Part shown: one piece after another, positions 27,401 through 40,171 of the stretch
Position numbering within the stretch: position 1 is the first letter of the stretch
How the letters are laid out: each line of letters opens with the position of its first letter
NCBI GenBank assembly: GCA_025617745.1
Contig: CM046853.1
Span: forward strand, 53,589,643-53,653,642
DNA: 64,000 nucleotides
Direction of reading: 5' to 3'
From: Heliocidaris erythrogramma
Lineage: Eukaryota > Echinodermata > Echinoidea > Camarodonta > Echinometridae
Translations under genes and position numbers: made by a program
Notes under the pieces: generated by a model
What the model saw: the letters and a program-made list of their open reading frames with translations, nothing else
The model's database searches: none
Told to the model about the DNA's origin: nothing

Positions 27401-30400
27401 GCGGTACGCATTCTCGACATAGTCACTGAAACAATTCTGTTTGCATTTGTTCATGTCCATTGCCAAGTAGGTCTTTCCATGGCCATGCTTAAATAAATAC
27501 ATGACATGTCAGGGACTGCAATACTCAGCGCTAATTAACGTCTATGGATTTCCCAAGCTCGTACTGCTTTACCAGTTCATCTGCATACCCATGTCAGCGT
27601 ACCAATCTTCAGCAAACATCCTCTCCTTTCAGTCAGGCCCTTTCAAAATCTCCCCTTCCTCTCTCTCTATTTCTACAATTTTCATCTCGGAAAATGTATC
27701 CTTGACTTCTTACACATGTTTGTATCTCTTCAGGAACATGTACAATTGTTTTCATTCATTTTCGCCTCCTCTTTAGTATACGTACGGCCTGATGTGGTTG
27801 TGGTTTTGTATCGTTCGACAAAATTGTGCGTCTTTACTCGTCCTCTGTTTCGAAGGACATTCCGAAACGGTCACAAAGTAAAACCAAATTTATATTAACT
27901 CGATAACTACAAAACAATTTTGCTAAAATGCATTTTTATCTTTACTTTCATCATTCATTTCTGTTTATGTAACTCTCTACAAGCTCTTCAGATCCCCTCT
28001 CCTTCTTCCCCCGACACTTCCCTGTTTAGAGCGTTTACTCTCATTCAATTTATTGATAAGTCTTCAGACGACAACAGAATGTTGTTCAAAAGGTATCGCG
28101 ATAGCTTGCTGACGAAGTCTATTCGACCAATCACATCTCGCTATTTCGGTCACGATGAGGCGCAGCTTAGACAAATCGACTAGGGTAAGGGACAAGTTTG
28201 ACAACTCGTTGCAATACCTGGTGAACCTGTACGGTCCCTGTGCGAAGGGGTGTCGAAAAGCATTAAATTGAAGATTTGAATCTAAGCCAGCGTTTGTGTG
28301 GGTAACACTTGTCTGGAACTAATAGAAGTCATCCAACTCTGTTCAACTCCCCTGTTAGGCATCTTTATATAATCAATATTTTTTCAAAGAAAAATGTTTT
28401 CACCTGCCAAAAAAAGGTTTAATTGTATTGACATGAAAGAAGGTATTATTTCACTGCGATTCCTTTTCTCTCCATTATGATTTCAATCATAACAGGAACA
28501 AGTAACTTCCATTAAACACTCAGCAAACATTGCAAGCGAACAAATGATAACGCTGTAAGAAGAGACTTCATACTGCCATCTTATTTATTTGAGGTTCTTC
28601 AAATGGCTACAGATGATTGAACTAAATTCAAGTATAGTAATACTTTTTAATAAACAATGCGAACGCGATATATATCAGGCTTCAAATCACGAAAATACCA
28701 GAATACAATGTTGATGTCTTTAAAACTCCTCGCGATATTCTAGACCGCTGGTGATTCCCAACCGCTGTTAATTCCCACAAACATAAAGAACGAAGAGCAA
28801 TATTGCAAAATTGATATTAATGCCTTTCGAATGGTGCGTCCGCCTGAATTGCCCCTAAAGCAAGTGGTGCCTGATTTCACGTACATGTAGACGACAAAAA
28901 TCATTAACTCTTACTGTCAGAAAACGATGACAATTGAAATATCGCTACTGGCAATAGCTATAGAACACTATTGTAAGACACAATCGTACTACCTCAAGTG
29001 TAATGGGGAGAAGAAGCGAGGGAATCAGGGAGAGAGACGCATTTGAGATTCAGTGCTAATGGTGTCCTGGGGGCGACATGGGGAGGAAAGTTCGTTAAAC
29101 AGTCATCGGATTTCACCCAAATGCCCCACAACGAATAAATTGCTCACGTATGAGGCGAAGGGCGGTCTATGTGACTAATTGTTTCATTTAATGCGTCGAT
29201 AATTAGTCCATAAATGGGAGAAAAATGAAGGTATCCCTTTCATAAAGATCTTCCCTTGGATGGGGGGATAAAGGATGATGTATTATGACACACGCCCCAG
29301 GCTAGTGGCTTGATACAGCTAGCTCTGTTCGATTGGCATTGTCATCGTGTGATAAATCAATAGAGAAATGAAATAATGAAAAACTTCAGCAATCTGCTGA
29401 GAAAAACCATATGGTCCACCGAATCGTACCATTCTTGTACATTCTGAAAAGCCATTCTGAGATGGAACTTTATAGCAATATAAAAAGTTTAAACCATCCC
29501 CTACCTTTGAATAATAGACCGCAAAAACAAAAATTTTTAAAGTAGAGGTAGACCTATCGTGTTTTATTCTGCCTTTTTTTGGGGGGGGGAGGGGAAGTGC
29601 ATAAATACATGCATAAATACATTTAATTGACCTTTGATAATATATATTTAGTGGACTTGAACGTACAACCCCTGGGATGATAATGGGTGTGCATTATAGA
29701 TATATTCATGCAGCTATATTTATCGTAATAATTATCATTATTATTATTATCCTATTATTCATAATAATTATTATTGTCACCATTAGTGTGCTCATTATTA
29801 TGAACGATTGCTTCAGCCGTGTATCATATCATAATAATCTTTGCTAAAGAAATTGCAAAAATGTCGAATAATATTAACTTTGAATACAGATAGAGGCATG
29901 ATGCGATATGCGCTGTGCAAAAATGAATCATTGTTACTACCATCAAATGAGTGTATTTATTTCCCTATAAGATACACACTGAATGAATTCCTTGCTCTCA
30001 AAAGGGGGTAAAGCGCCTCTTGGAGGGAGAGAGACGTGAGGGGTCTCGTGTCGTCCGGTTGTGTTCCTGTCACAGTACTCCGAGCAGGATCAAAATCTGA
30101 ACCAGATATCATATCAACACTGACATATTTTCGCCCAAAGAAAACACCTGTAAACGGGCCAGCCTTATCCCATGGCTTCAAAAGAAAGTTATCCTAACAT
30201 AGTCACATGCCAAAAAGAAAAAAAATGGTTAGATTTCTCCCTGATAACTGACATCTGATGCTGTCTGAAGAAGAAAATAAAAAAACGACGAAAAGAAAGG
30301 GACTGTGTTGGAGGGGGAGAAAGAAAAGCGCGCACTGTGGGGTCACATTTCAAAATTGTAAGACTCTTAAATCCACTTAGATTTTGTCTCTCAGTCCGAT

Positions 30401-33400
30401 ATATGCGATGAATAAGACCATAATGACTGCGGGAATTTATGGGCAGGACATTGGCGGGTGGCATCAGCGAGAATAGAGGTTGATTGAGAAGGAGCGGAGG
30501 ACAAGAAAACGAAAACATTGACTTGGTTCTACGAGGAGGAATGAAGTCACAGATCATGGAAGTAAATATAGATGCAGAGATCAGCCAACCGAGCGAATCA
30601 AAACTAACAAGTCATGATTAGATTGATAATTATTATGACTTCTCGGAACACAAATAAGCCAAACGGTACAACGCAAAGATGTTCCTCCTTGCATCAATAA
30701 AACAACGTTCAACAAAATCCTTGACTAGAATGTCAAACCTATATAGCCTAATCAAAACCACTCAGCTCAATGAATATCAGCAACAAAATTTAATAAACGC
30801 AAAAGCGAAAACCGAAATATTTACTTCATATCATTCACAAAATATTTTTTCTCGGCTTATGTATCCTCATTTAAATGACACCGACGGATAAATTATTGAT
30901 TCCCCCCCCCCCCCCCTTACTAAAAGTACACATCATGAAGTCCATTTTAATAATGTCGCTTGACTTTGATGAATGCTAGCATTTAATACGGCGGGATGCT
31001 AAGTTTGTTTATTTTTGTATGAATTTGCCTGTAATCACGCAAAGGAATACATTTAGGAATAGGATTGGTTAAAGGGAGAAGAAAGAGAGCAGATTAAAAT
31101 GCACAACGTGAAGTTACATGGAAGGGTCTACTATCACAATTCTCAGATGGCTTTGATTTCTAAATGAATGAAATCCTGGGGTCTTAGGATAGATTCGCCG
31201 ATTTTAAAATGATTTTATATTTAAGAAAACGGGTCTTTCTTTTCATTCAAAAACCCTCTCTTGTGTGGGCCCTAGTGGCGTGTACCCCGCCAAGGAGTTA
31301 ATATTCTAATTTAGTAAAATAAACAGGTGCCGGGCACTGCGGGATCAGGGGTTTAGACAACGGGAAGAACCGGGGGAATTTCGGCGAGTTTTGAGCTCAG
31401 AGAGAGGGGGTCGGTTGAAGACGGAACGCAGCTCGCAAAAAACCGTCGCCAGTCGGGCGTCCTGTATTCACCAAGGAATATAGATTTACAAGGATAGAAA
31501 GGGGGAAATATGTCATGACAAAATTGCAACTAATTATTTCCTTTTCCGAAGCTTGCATGCTCCTAGAGACGCAGAATTACGATTCAACGCGTTGTTATTC
31601 GCAGATAAGATTGCATTTTAACAGAAATATAAAAGTAAAACAAATATCATTTGAAACAGTATTTAACTCTATAACATCGTCATTATAAGGTTAGAGTTTG
31701 GGTTCTTTTTACCTCGGTTCTTTTTCCAAATTTCAGATAATGATTATCAACATACAAAGAGCTTAAATTGTGCAGCTATTATTTTATTCTTGCTGTTTTT
31801 ATTGTTCTTAAGCACGAGTATACTGTTGTTGCTTTTGTTGTTGTTGGAGATATTGGCAACCAGTTAATTTCAACTATTATTTCACCCCACCCCATCGCTC
31901 TCTCTCTTTCTCTCCATCTCATTCCTGATCTGTTTTGAAGCTTTTTTATCGTTACATATTTATTTTTCTTTCCTTTCAAATGTACTTTCCCCTTATTTTT
32001 TAACTTTGTTAAATAGCGGGGTTTTTTAATTATCATTGACAAATACACTATTAAAGAATATATTGAAATGCACAAACGTCTTTCCAAGGAAAGATAACTT
32101 TCTAAGCAGGAAAGATAACTTTCTAAGCACCATAATTCGCAATTCAGTCTTGGAAAAATGTCTACATAGATACGACAACAATTGACATAGCTTATTCTAT
32201 AAACATTAGCCTTAATTGAAAGAAAAATATTATAAATCATCAGTTCAAAAATCCCTTACTAAAAGAAGGTTATGATCTGCCCCACACATTACAGAACTGG
32301 GTCATCGTGGCGATAGACTTTCTCTAATTTGATACACATGGTCAGATTAACGTTTCCAACATAAATTTGATTCCGGTAATTGCAACTGATTAAACAATAG
32401 TGAACATGCCACCGCTGCCTACTCATTCACGGATGGTTTAAGTAATATGGAATTATCACCGACACATCAGTTAATTTACGTCTTTATTTATTGATTTCGG
32501 AGAGGGGGTTTCCAAACTGAGTGATCCGAATTCCAAATTATTTATTCTGTCCAGACTGCATGGATAAGTCGGGTATCTAAAATTTATTTGAACACCAGCA
32601 TTATATTCAACTACAAACAAGGTAAATTATATGACAAATATATATATATGGAGATATTATATCTCTTGAAAAGTAAACAGTACTATATAACTTCTTAAAC
32701 TTGTGCAATTTGATTTTTACAAGTCGTCTACAAGTATGACAAGTTATGACAGGAATTTAGAAACAACAATCAAAAGAACAAATAAAACAGCTTTCACTAG
32801 TTTAAAATATTCATTTTAAATATCATACGCCAATTACAGAGATATTTCTAAGATTTCTAATACTTCATGTTATTTATTCACGTCCAAACTAATGCAGAGG
32901 ATCTTAGTGTTAGTGGAGAAAACGTGTGAATCTTCATAAGTATTTCAGTCATCGAAACCAAACTTTCCTGATTAATTTTATTTCATAGCATGTCTGGTCC
33001 ATCACCCTTATGGGGGAGGGGGTTGAGGTCGCTACTGACAGAATGAAAATGTGACATGCAATACCATAGTGCCTTTATTGTGATTTAGTCTTCAATATAT
33101 TTTTGAAGTGTAACAAGTAAACCAAAAAATAGCAGAATCAGAATTGGTTATAATGCTTTGAAAACTGCGTTCAAACAGATTCAGTATACACGTATTGATG
33201 TCTTTTGGTATTTTCGAAAACTTTAGGCAATAAAATACCATCTGAAGTTTCGAACATTTATTGATTTGTGTAACTTGCACATGTACTTTTAAACACTTCA
33301 TTTTAAAGTTTGGATTTAGTGAAACAATTAGCCACAAGAACAGTACACCATGTCGCTTCAAATAATCTTTTACGCTCAATCCTATTTCTCCCCTTACTTT

Positions 33401-34916
33401 TGAGGAGGCCATCTGCACCATTCCATTCATGATTTTATTTTAAGAAACATAAGGTCATGACCGTCTCAATTCATCTGAACAAAACATTTCTCTTGTCATT
33501 TAATCTTCGTGAATGAAACCGTAATCTTGATATTTCTCCAAACATATTCCCTCCCAGCAAGAGATGAAGATTCAAAATCTCAGTTTTCATCTGCTTTCTT
33601 TGTTTTTCATGTGATTCTTTTGTTAGAGGCATTCTCTGGTATCCTATCATTCTCTTTGGAATCTGGTATTTTGTTCTATAGTGGATGAATGAGGGTGTAA
33701 TCTAATAATTTCTCAATTAATTCGCTATACCACAGATGGCTCGCTTTTCTTTATAAATCTTAGAGATCTACTCCATAAAATATTACACCAGTTTTCAACT
33801 GTTATGGCTCTTTTTGCAAAGTTTCAGAGAGGGTCAATTATTGACTAATCAGGAAAGTTTGTCGTCTGTTGCGATCTGTAACCATGTTTTAAACACAAAG
33901 TTGTCATTTTCTCGCCTGGCGACTAACATAAGACTTCATAAAAGATCATTCATAATCAGCAGGAATCAAGTAAAAGTAACTGTGTCCAAAGAACACGAGA
34001 TAATCCTTTAATAATGTTTTCGATTATTGAATTAGCAGAATTTAACGCTTCAATACAAAACATTTTTTGCTTGAATAATGTAAAAGGCCCTGAGTTTGAA
34101 GTGTGCACCGCGGGGTCGCACTCAACGCGTTGATATGTGAACTTGACAAATTTGAGGCAAACTTTTGTTTGGAACTATGTAACACACCCATCGATTTCCA
34201 GTAGCCCTCGCACGCTCCGCTATCGGGTAATGGCCTATCCCCTGCCGGGAGGTAAAGGGCACTGTACCTCATCAAACATTACTGCAAATTCACACTCTCA
34301 GCGGTGAAAAACACAAAATAAGTGTAAGCCTAAATTTAGAAACAACGTTTAAAAAAAAGAAGAAATTTAATCGTCGCTATAAGCAATAAACGCAAGCTCA
34401 CTGTTCGTATTGAAATGACTACCGGTTCTTCTACTCTTTGATTATCAGAGAGACAAAAAAATGTTGAACACATCTTTGACAGTTTCATCATGAACAGATG
34501 AAGAAAGATAAGACTGCAGGGTTTTTCTCTCGACGTCACCTTAATTCCGTCTCCTCAACCCTCTCTCTCTCTCTCTATTTTTCTTTCGTTTTTGTTTTTC
34601 CTTTTCTTTAAATCCTTCAGTGCCCTTAAAATGTTCCGTTTTGTCAAATTGGTGGATAAGGGATTTGGCCAGTTTCGCTGCCTTTCACCTGATGAAAACT
34701 TTCACGTGATGGATACAGATTTACACACCTAACTCCATCCGGGCTTTAACATTTTCCGGGGTAGACTTAATTTGAGAGAGAGGGGGAGAGGTGGGAAGGG
34801 ATATTGAGGGGATTAGCCATGGCTTTGGCCTTCACATCGCCTGAAGCAGATGCATCAATAGTCATTTACACCGCGAGGTTGTCGCTGCTAATAAGGTCTT
34901 CTCCCTGCCTGACATG
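24431..34916. other. noncoding DNA, probably within engrailed intron 1 or flank
   Basis: No gene recognised. The region around 26140-26290 contains GGTTCGAAC and may be a decayed tRNA-derived repeat. There is an ATT/AAT-rich stretch at 29717-29775, a C15 run at 30902-30916, a GC-richer patch at 31320-31480, a 21 bp direct tandem at 32089-32129 and a CT run at 34559-34577. GC-richer or homeodomain-site-rich patches at 27180-27400 and 29000-29220 are candidate regulatory sequence. Confidence 0.5.
29174..29217. promoter_or_regulatory. cluster of TAAT-type sites with a perfect CArG box
   Basis: Within 44 bp there are CTAATTG, ATTTAATG and ATAATTAG homeodomain-type cores, followed by CCATAAATGG at 29208-29217, which fits the SRF/MADS consensus CC(A/T)6GG exactly. 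The surrounding 200 bp is less AT-rich than the neighbourhood. If this is engrailed intron 1, an autoregulatory or muscle/neural enhancer is possible. Function is inference only. Confidence 0.25.
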
Positions 34917-35660
34917 AAATGAGTCTTCAATCTCGACAACGCGACATCAACCAACGACAAAAGTGCTTCAAGTTTCCCCCCAGTCCCTCGCAATGTAGGA
35001 CAGAGAGAATGAGAGGGAGAGAGAGAGAGAGGGGGGGAGAGAGAGAGAACTAGAAACATGATGAGAGAGAAAGACAAAGTAATAATCAAAGACAGACAAA
35101 ATGAATACAGTAATGAGACTTCAATTCGGACAGCACAGCATCAGATGCCACAGAATCCCTCTAGTTCCCCATGCACAGTCCCTCACAATGTAACATGGAG
35201 ATGAAGAGATTGATCGAGAAGGGAATATATCATATATATGTATTCAAAGAGAAGAGAAGATATTAAAGAAATAGAAATAAGTATAAGAAGGAGAGGGATC
35301 CGAGAAAGGCAAAGTATTAAATATAGATGTAATGAATACGGTAATGAGTCGACACCATCATATTCGACACCATCGGCTACACGCCTCTAGTCACTCGCAA
35401 TTTATAGGATGGAGAAAGAGAGGTAGAGTGAGGGGGTAGAGGGAGAGGGGTATAGGGTAACATTAATATAAAGGGGGTGAAAAATACAGAGATATAGAGC
35501 AAGGAAAATAAGAAAGGAGTTTAATAATGAGTCTTTAATTTCGACAAGACATGAATAGAATTCGGCACAATCCCAGTCACCATCAGTGTGAAAGAATGGG
35601 ACAAGAAAGAGTGGGGGAAAAAAAAACTAGAGCGAAATAACGAAGGAGAGAGAAGGGATA
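34917..35660. repeat. old tandem array, about four units of 180-230 bp
   Basis: Units begin with an AATGAGTCTTCAAT-like block at 34917, 35111, 35341 and 35524, preceded in two cases by AATGAATAC. Each unit has a complex first half of about 80-100 bp, with TCCCTCGCAATGTA-type sequence near its end in the first three, and then a purine-rich GA half. Units are strongly diverged. The GA halves include a purer (GA)n tract near 35013-35050. Confidence 0.7.
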
Positions 35661-36470
35661 GATGGAGAGATAGGAAGAGATCATGAAAGAATTAGAAACA
35701 GGGAGACGGAGAGGGAATGAAATAAGTTAACAACATTCTGCGAAGCGAGGAAACCCGCTTTAGAATGAGTGACAACGGCAAACCTTGGCGCGAATGAGCT
35801 GCCACAAGATCCCGCGTCAAGCGTTATATCCCACGGTTGATATATCAACGTACCTGTTGTGGGATCTAGAACAAATACAATCTCATTTTTTCGGATTTTC
35901 TTTCTTTCTTCTTCTACTTCTCTCTCTCTCCCTCTCACACGTTTTAGTGTCCACATTCGGGTGTTGGAATGAAGAAGGAGAGAGTAGATTAGAACAGGTG
36001 TGAGGGTGACGATAATACAATGACGAGGGGAGGTGAGCGAGATGGGTACATATCACGTGCCGACCAATCATAATAATTGAACACAATACCCAATTGTTTG
36101 TATAATAGCCGAGAGCTATGAATACGTGCACACGCAAAAATGATCCCATATCATTTTAGATGGTATATAATGTATAGGACCCTGTTGTAGAATACATCGT
36201 CTGCCAATCAGCGTGCTTCAAATAACATAATAATTTCTTTAATGTATCAAACGGTTTCGGCGAGAAGCGTACTGATTTGAACATCATTCTGATAATGATA
36301 TAATTGACGCGTTTCCTTTTTCAAACTTTATAAAGAGAACTATACTAATTTAGATTTTCAAAAAGCTTATATTTGAAAAAAAAAAATCGGGAAGTATGTG
36401 AAAGAAAGATTCTTGCCGGGACACTAAATAGAAGTGAAACGATTCGTTCAGAATGACGATACGAAATATA

Positions 36471-36671
36471 CAGCCCTGGAAAAAAATTATTAGACCAAGG
36501 GTACTATAATATGCAAACAAAATTATAAAAATGAATTTGTCTTTGTATTTCATTGAATGAATACCAAATTCCAGCAATTATACCTTGCTTTTATGATATC
36601 TTATTTCCTTCTTACCACAAAAATAATACTATCAGTAACCATTCTTGGTCTAATAATTTTTTCCATGGCTG
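36471..36671. mobile_element. TA-flanked MITE, family B copy 1 (Tc1/mariner-like)
   Basis: A 201 bp element. Its terminal inverted repeats of about 28 bp start CAGCCCTGGAAAAAAATTAT on the left and CAGCCATGGAAAAAATTATT on the right arm read inward, and both continue to TAGACCA. TA dinucleotides flank both ends (36469-36470, 36672-36673), as expected for Tc1/mariner-type insertion. The interior is noncoding. A longer member is at 58975-59892. Confidence 0.85.
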
Positions 36672-39600
36672 TAGAATAGAAGTAACATTCTAAGAGTGTA
36701 CTCCCTTTCAACTTTTTCACTTGTTTTAGGTAATGACAATTTTCTTAAAATAATTTAGTCTTATATATTTCTACAAAATATTCAAATTTTCAAAAAAGTT
36801 ACGCAAAAAATAGTATATCTGTGGTGTTTGATACGATTTTATATTGCAAATATAGAGGGTAACAACAATATGTGAATTTTTCACTCTCTTCATACATGTT
36901 GATGTTCATGTATTAAATTAGAAGTAGTTTATTAGTTAATTGATTGGGAAAAAACTCATTGATCGATTTTCCATGACCCCTATGAAGGACGGAGAGAAAC
37001 AGAGGGAAGATGTTTCCCATGCAATGTTCCGAAATTCATCCAATAAGGAAAATACGTTATTCTGGGGTTTCTAAGTAAATATAGAGGAAAGCGTTGAAAA
37101 TAAATTTCGGTAATATTCAACCATAAACCCAGTTAGTCTGAGTAAGTATAATGACTAGCACTATACAATCACGTTCACACCTTGCTCATCAAGACATACA
37201 CAGAAAATAAATCATACACAAGAAATAATAGAATATTACTCTATAATGACACATTTTTGTGACCCTTGATCGGGTTTTCACATCATTAAGCTTTAGGAGG
37301 GAAAAAAAGCCATAAGTCTGTATGAATCAATCAAGCCATTTTGGTTGGCCACTATAGACGGGGGTAATTTTTATTTAGATCACCTGTCAAATTCACGTTG
37401 TTTGGCTTTTCTATAAAGTTAACATAGATACTTTTAGATTAAATATCTCTACGTTTCCCTTTGATTTTACCATATTGTTTTGTAATTAAATAAACCGTTT
37501 TTATGGAAACAAATCTTACAATATTGTTTGGAAAGACTTCGTCACATGGTTTATTCGCGCGTTTTATGTCAAATGTCAAATTATGTCAAAGATGTATGCA
37601 TACACTGACGTGACTAAACAACACAGATCGCATAAATAATGAAATAATAAATGAGTTTATATAGTATTGAATTCATATTTATCAATATCTCAAAATCAAT
37701 CAATCAAATCAATTTCGGTTTTATTATTTAAAAAATACATGGCAAAAGTCCAAAGGCTTAAATCTGAAATTCACCATGACTCTGATCGGAGTATTATTTC
37801 ACACATGAAATTGTCATATTTACAGTAAAATGCAACAAATATGAAAGAAGCTTATGAACATGCAATAGATCAATAATAAATCAAAAAGGACTTAACACTA
37901 TAGTAGTATACCAAAATATACGAATTGAGATACTACATAATTATCATGTGCTGCATAATCTTTTCTGTTCTGTTCTGTTGGAAATGAAAATAAAACAGAA
38001 ACTGAAACTGAACTGAAACATAAAGATACATTTTTGTTCAATAATTATGTGTACTGTACAGGACAAGTTGTATCTAAATTAGAAAGAATGAGAATTAGTA
38101 CGCTGGTCTATTTTCATATTATTTCATATTTTCTACCTCAAAAGGTGACTGTTTGAAGGGAACAGATAGTATCAGCAATATGTTGAGTCTGACCAATTAC
38201 AGAACTTTTTCGTGATGTAAAAATCTAGGTTAAATCTCAGTTTGGAGGTCAGAAGGTTACAAATCTGATGTGACGCAATGCACGTACATTTCTCGTGCTT
38301 TTCTATAAAATGTCGAAAAATATACATGTGTATGTAAAAATGTTCTCCTTTGTTTTGTTTATTTTGTTTGTTTGTTTATTTGCTTCATAATAACATTTGG
38401 GGAGAAATATATCATACTAACGATATTCGTTTCCAAAGCGTATCTTAAGCGTATCTTTTATAGATTATCTATCAGACATTAACGTAAGTCAACACCGAAA
38501 CATCAATGTAATTAATAAAAACAGATTCACTAACACTAAAATGATAATCAGTGTGTATACCGTCTACATTTAATATATCTATATGTGTGGGGTAAAAAGT
38601 TCATATTGATCTATTATAATATTTTAATATCACTTCAGGTGAGACGAGAGGAGGGGAGAACCTTCTGAAGATTCAACCAGAAATTGGGAAGGAAAATTCG
38701 AAAATTTCAACCACATTGAAAGGAAAGAATGCGGTGGGAGTGGATTATTAAATTAGGTCGTTGGTTGTTGCGAAAATCACGCGCCGAGATGTGACAACTA
38801 TCAAAAAAGTGAAGACGAAGAGACAAATTACCGGAAGAATCCGTCTTAACCGTTTCCATGGTAACATGTGTTTTTCATCTTCTTTGATATCATATTCTCT
38901 CTCTCTAGTTTCTACAGACAGAAGATTAAGTTTTGTTCGTCTAATTTGTTTACACGAATGTCACCAGGTATTAAGAGAGAGTTTGATGGATAGTTAAGCT
39001 AGAAGTTCTGACGTAAAATGGATTTCAACTAGATATCATAACCCCCACCCTAATTTTTTTCTTAATTTCTAAAAACACCAATTGATATTTGAGGTTTAGC
39101 AATAGGTCACTGAATCAGTATTATTCTTATTAATTCCAGCATTTGCCATCCATTGTGTACATGTATACTGAATTCATATGATATTGTCATTATATAGATA
39201 TGTCTATTTTAATAGTTTTGTTCTTATAAGGTTAAAGGATTTTTTTGGAAGTTCCTTCATGTTTACTATTACTCTCATTCCGCATTAGTTTAATTGAGTG
39301 CTAAATACCTCGAACAAGTTCTTGTTTTATAATGCTGTTATTTTTAAGTTCTATTTGTGGCTGCGAAATTATTGTAGAACTTACAGCTCTATTTCGTTGG
39401 AAACTCTGAAGATGTATTTCTGAATTATAAACATATATAATACATTATCACGTTGACAAGATTGATGGGCCTATTTAATAACTACCCAAACATTCCAAAC
39501 TGCCTTTTAAAAATTGATCAAAGCACTTGAATCATATCAGCTTAAACACAGAAGTAACTCAGGAAAAAGTTTTAAGTGGGATTCCTTTTATGAAATAAAT

Positions 39601-39804
39601 AGACAACTGGCATAATGGAAAATTCGAATTTTTAGAGAGAAAGGATTACCTTGAAATATGCGTCGGTTATAAAGTTATGTAAGCTATCGAATGTGCGATT
39701 AAATCGTCTGCTTTTATCAGTTTTTGAAAAATGCTTCAGGAAAGTAACACAAATGGGTGGCAGTTAACAAAATCACGAGAATAAGTAAATGTTTTGAGAT
39801 GCTT
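36672..39804. other. noncoding DNA including retroposon tails
   Basis: AT-rich sequence immediately downstream of engrailed exon 1 in the sense of transcription. At 37683-37740 the complement reads as a 3' tail with (TTGA)n-like units, and at 37965-38020 AATAAAACAGAAACTGAAAC runs into short ACTGA repeats, as in the non-poly(A) tails of CR1/L2-type LINEs. No coding sequence is recognisable. The rest looks like plain intron. Confidence 0.4.
37683..38020. mobile_element. LINE-type 3' tails (CR1/L2-like), facing outward
   Basis: Two short segments, about 300 bp apart, end in AATAAAAC(C/A)GAAA followed by tandem GATT or GAAACT units, one on each strand. Such short-repeat tails are a feature of CR1/L2 retrotransposons. 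No reverse transcriptase sequence is preserved between them. Confidence 0.35.
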
Positions 39805-39811
39805 CCTCACC
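39805..39811 (-). other. splice donor of engrailed exon 1
   Basis: On the minus strand the sequence runs CAG then GTGAGG directly after the SSG of the EH2 segment. This is a near-consensus donor, at the position where Engrailed genes are known to have an intron ahead of the homeobox exon. Confidence 0.85.
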
Positions 39812-40171
39812 TGATGAAGGTCTGTCCGAGTATCGTGTACAGTAAACCCATGCAGGCCATGCTTGCGACGACGATGGAGGTTTCTGTGAGGTTTTCTCCC
39901 CCGAGCCCAGCGGGCGGGCCTCATCGCATCGCTTGGCGACGCTTGTTCTATCTTGCCTCGCGACCTCGGGCTCATCCTCCTTACGATGGTGCACTTTACT
40001 TGGCTTTCTCGATCCGCCGAACTCGGGTCCGAGGATGGTTTCGATGAAGAAGTCCGTGAATCGTGTTTTGACGGCGAGGTCATTGTCGGAGTGGGAGCGA
40101 GGGACGTGGAGAGGGTGGTGGTGGGGTGTCGGTGATCGCGGCTCGCGGCCGCCCAGAGATAGGGCTGACAT
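39811..40171 (-). CDS. en: engrailed-class homeobox gene, first coding exon (partial gene)
   Basis: This exon encodes the N-terminal part of an Engrailed homeodomain transcription factor, a nuclear repressor used in segmental, neural and skeletogenic patterning. Counting from the ATG at 40171, residues 41-52 read FFIETILGPEFG, which fits the Engrailed EH1 (Groucho/TLE-binding) motif. Residues 105-121 read WPAWVYCTRYSDRPSSG, the EH2 segment that contacts PBC/Extradenticle partners and is nearly invariant in Engrailed proteins. Between them lies a charged, low-complexity linker; a His/Pro run sits at residues 16-22. The ATG at 40171 is the first in frame, has A at -3 and has an in-frame stop further upstream. 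The exon holds 120 codons plus one base, so the intron is phase 1, and it ends in CAG before GTGAGG. The segment is GC- and CpG-rich compared with its surroundings. The homeodomain itself is not in the window. The family assignment is firm because EH1 and EH2 occur in the right order and spacing. Confidence 0.94.

Noticed and set aside
30095-30125. Possible IWF (homeodomain helix 3) codons on the minus strand
   Set aside because: Reads IWFRF followed by a stop, not WFQNKR, and nothing homeodomain-like precedes it.
34917-35660. CRISPR-like spaced repeat
   Set aside because: Units are diverged, long and purine-rich in a eukaryotic context; not a CRISPR array.
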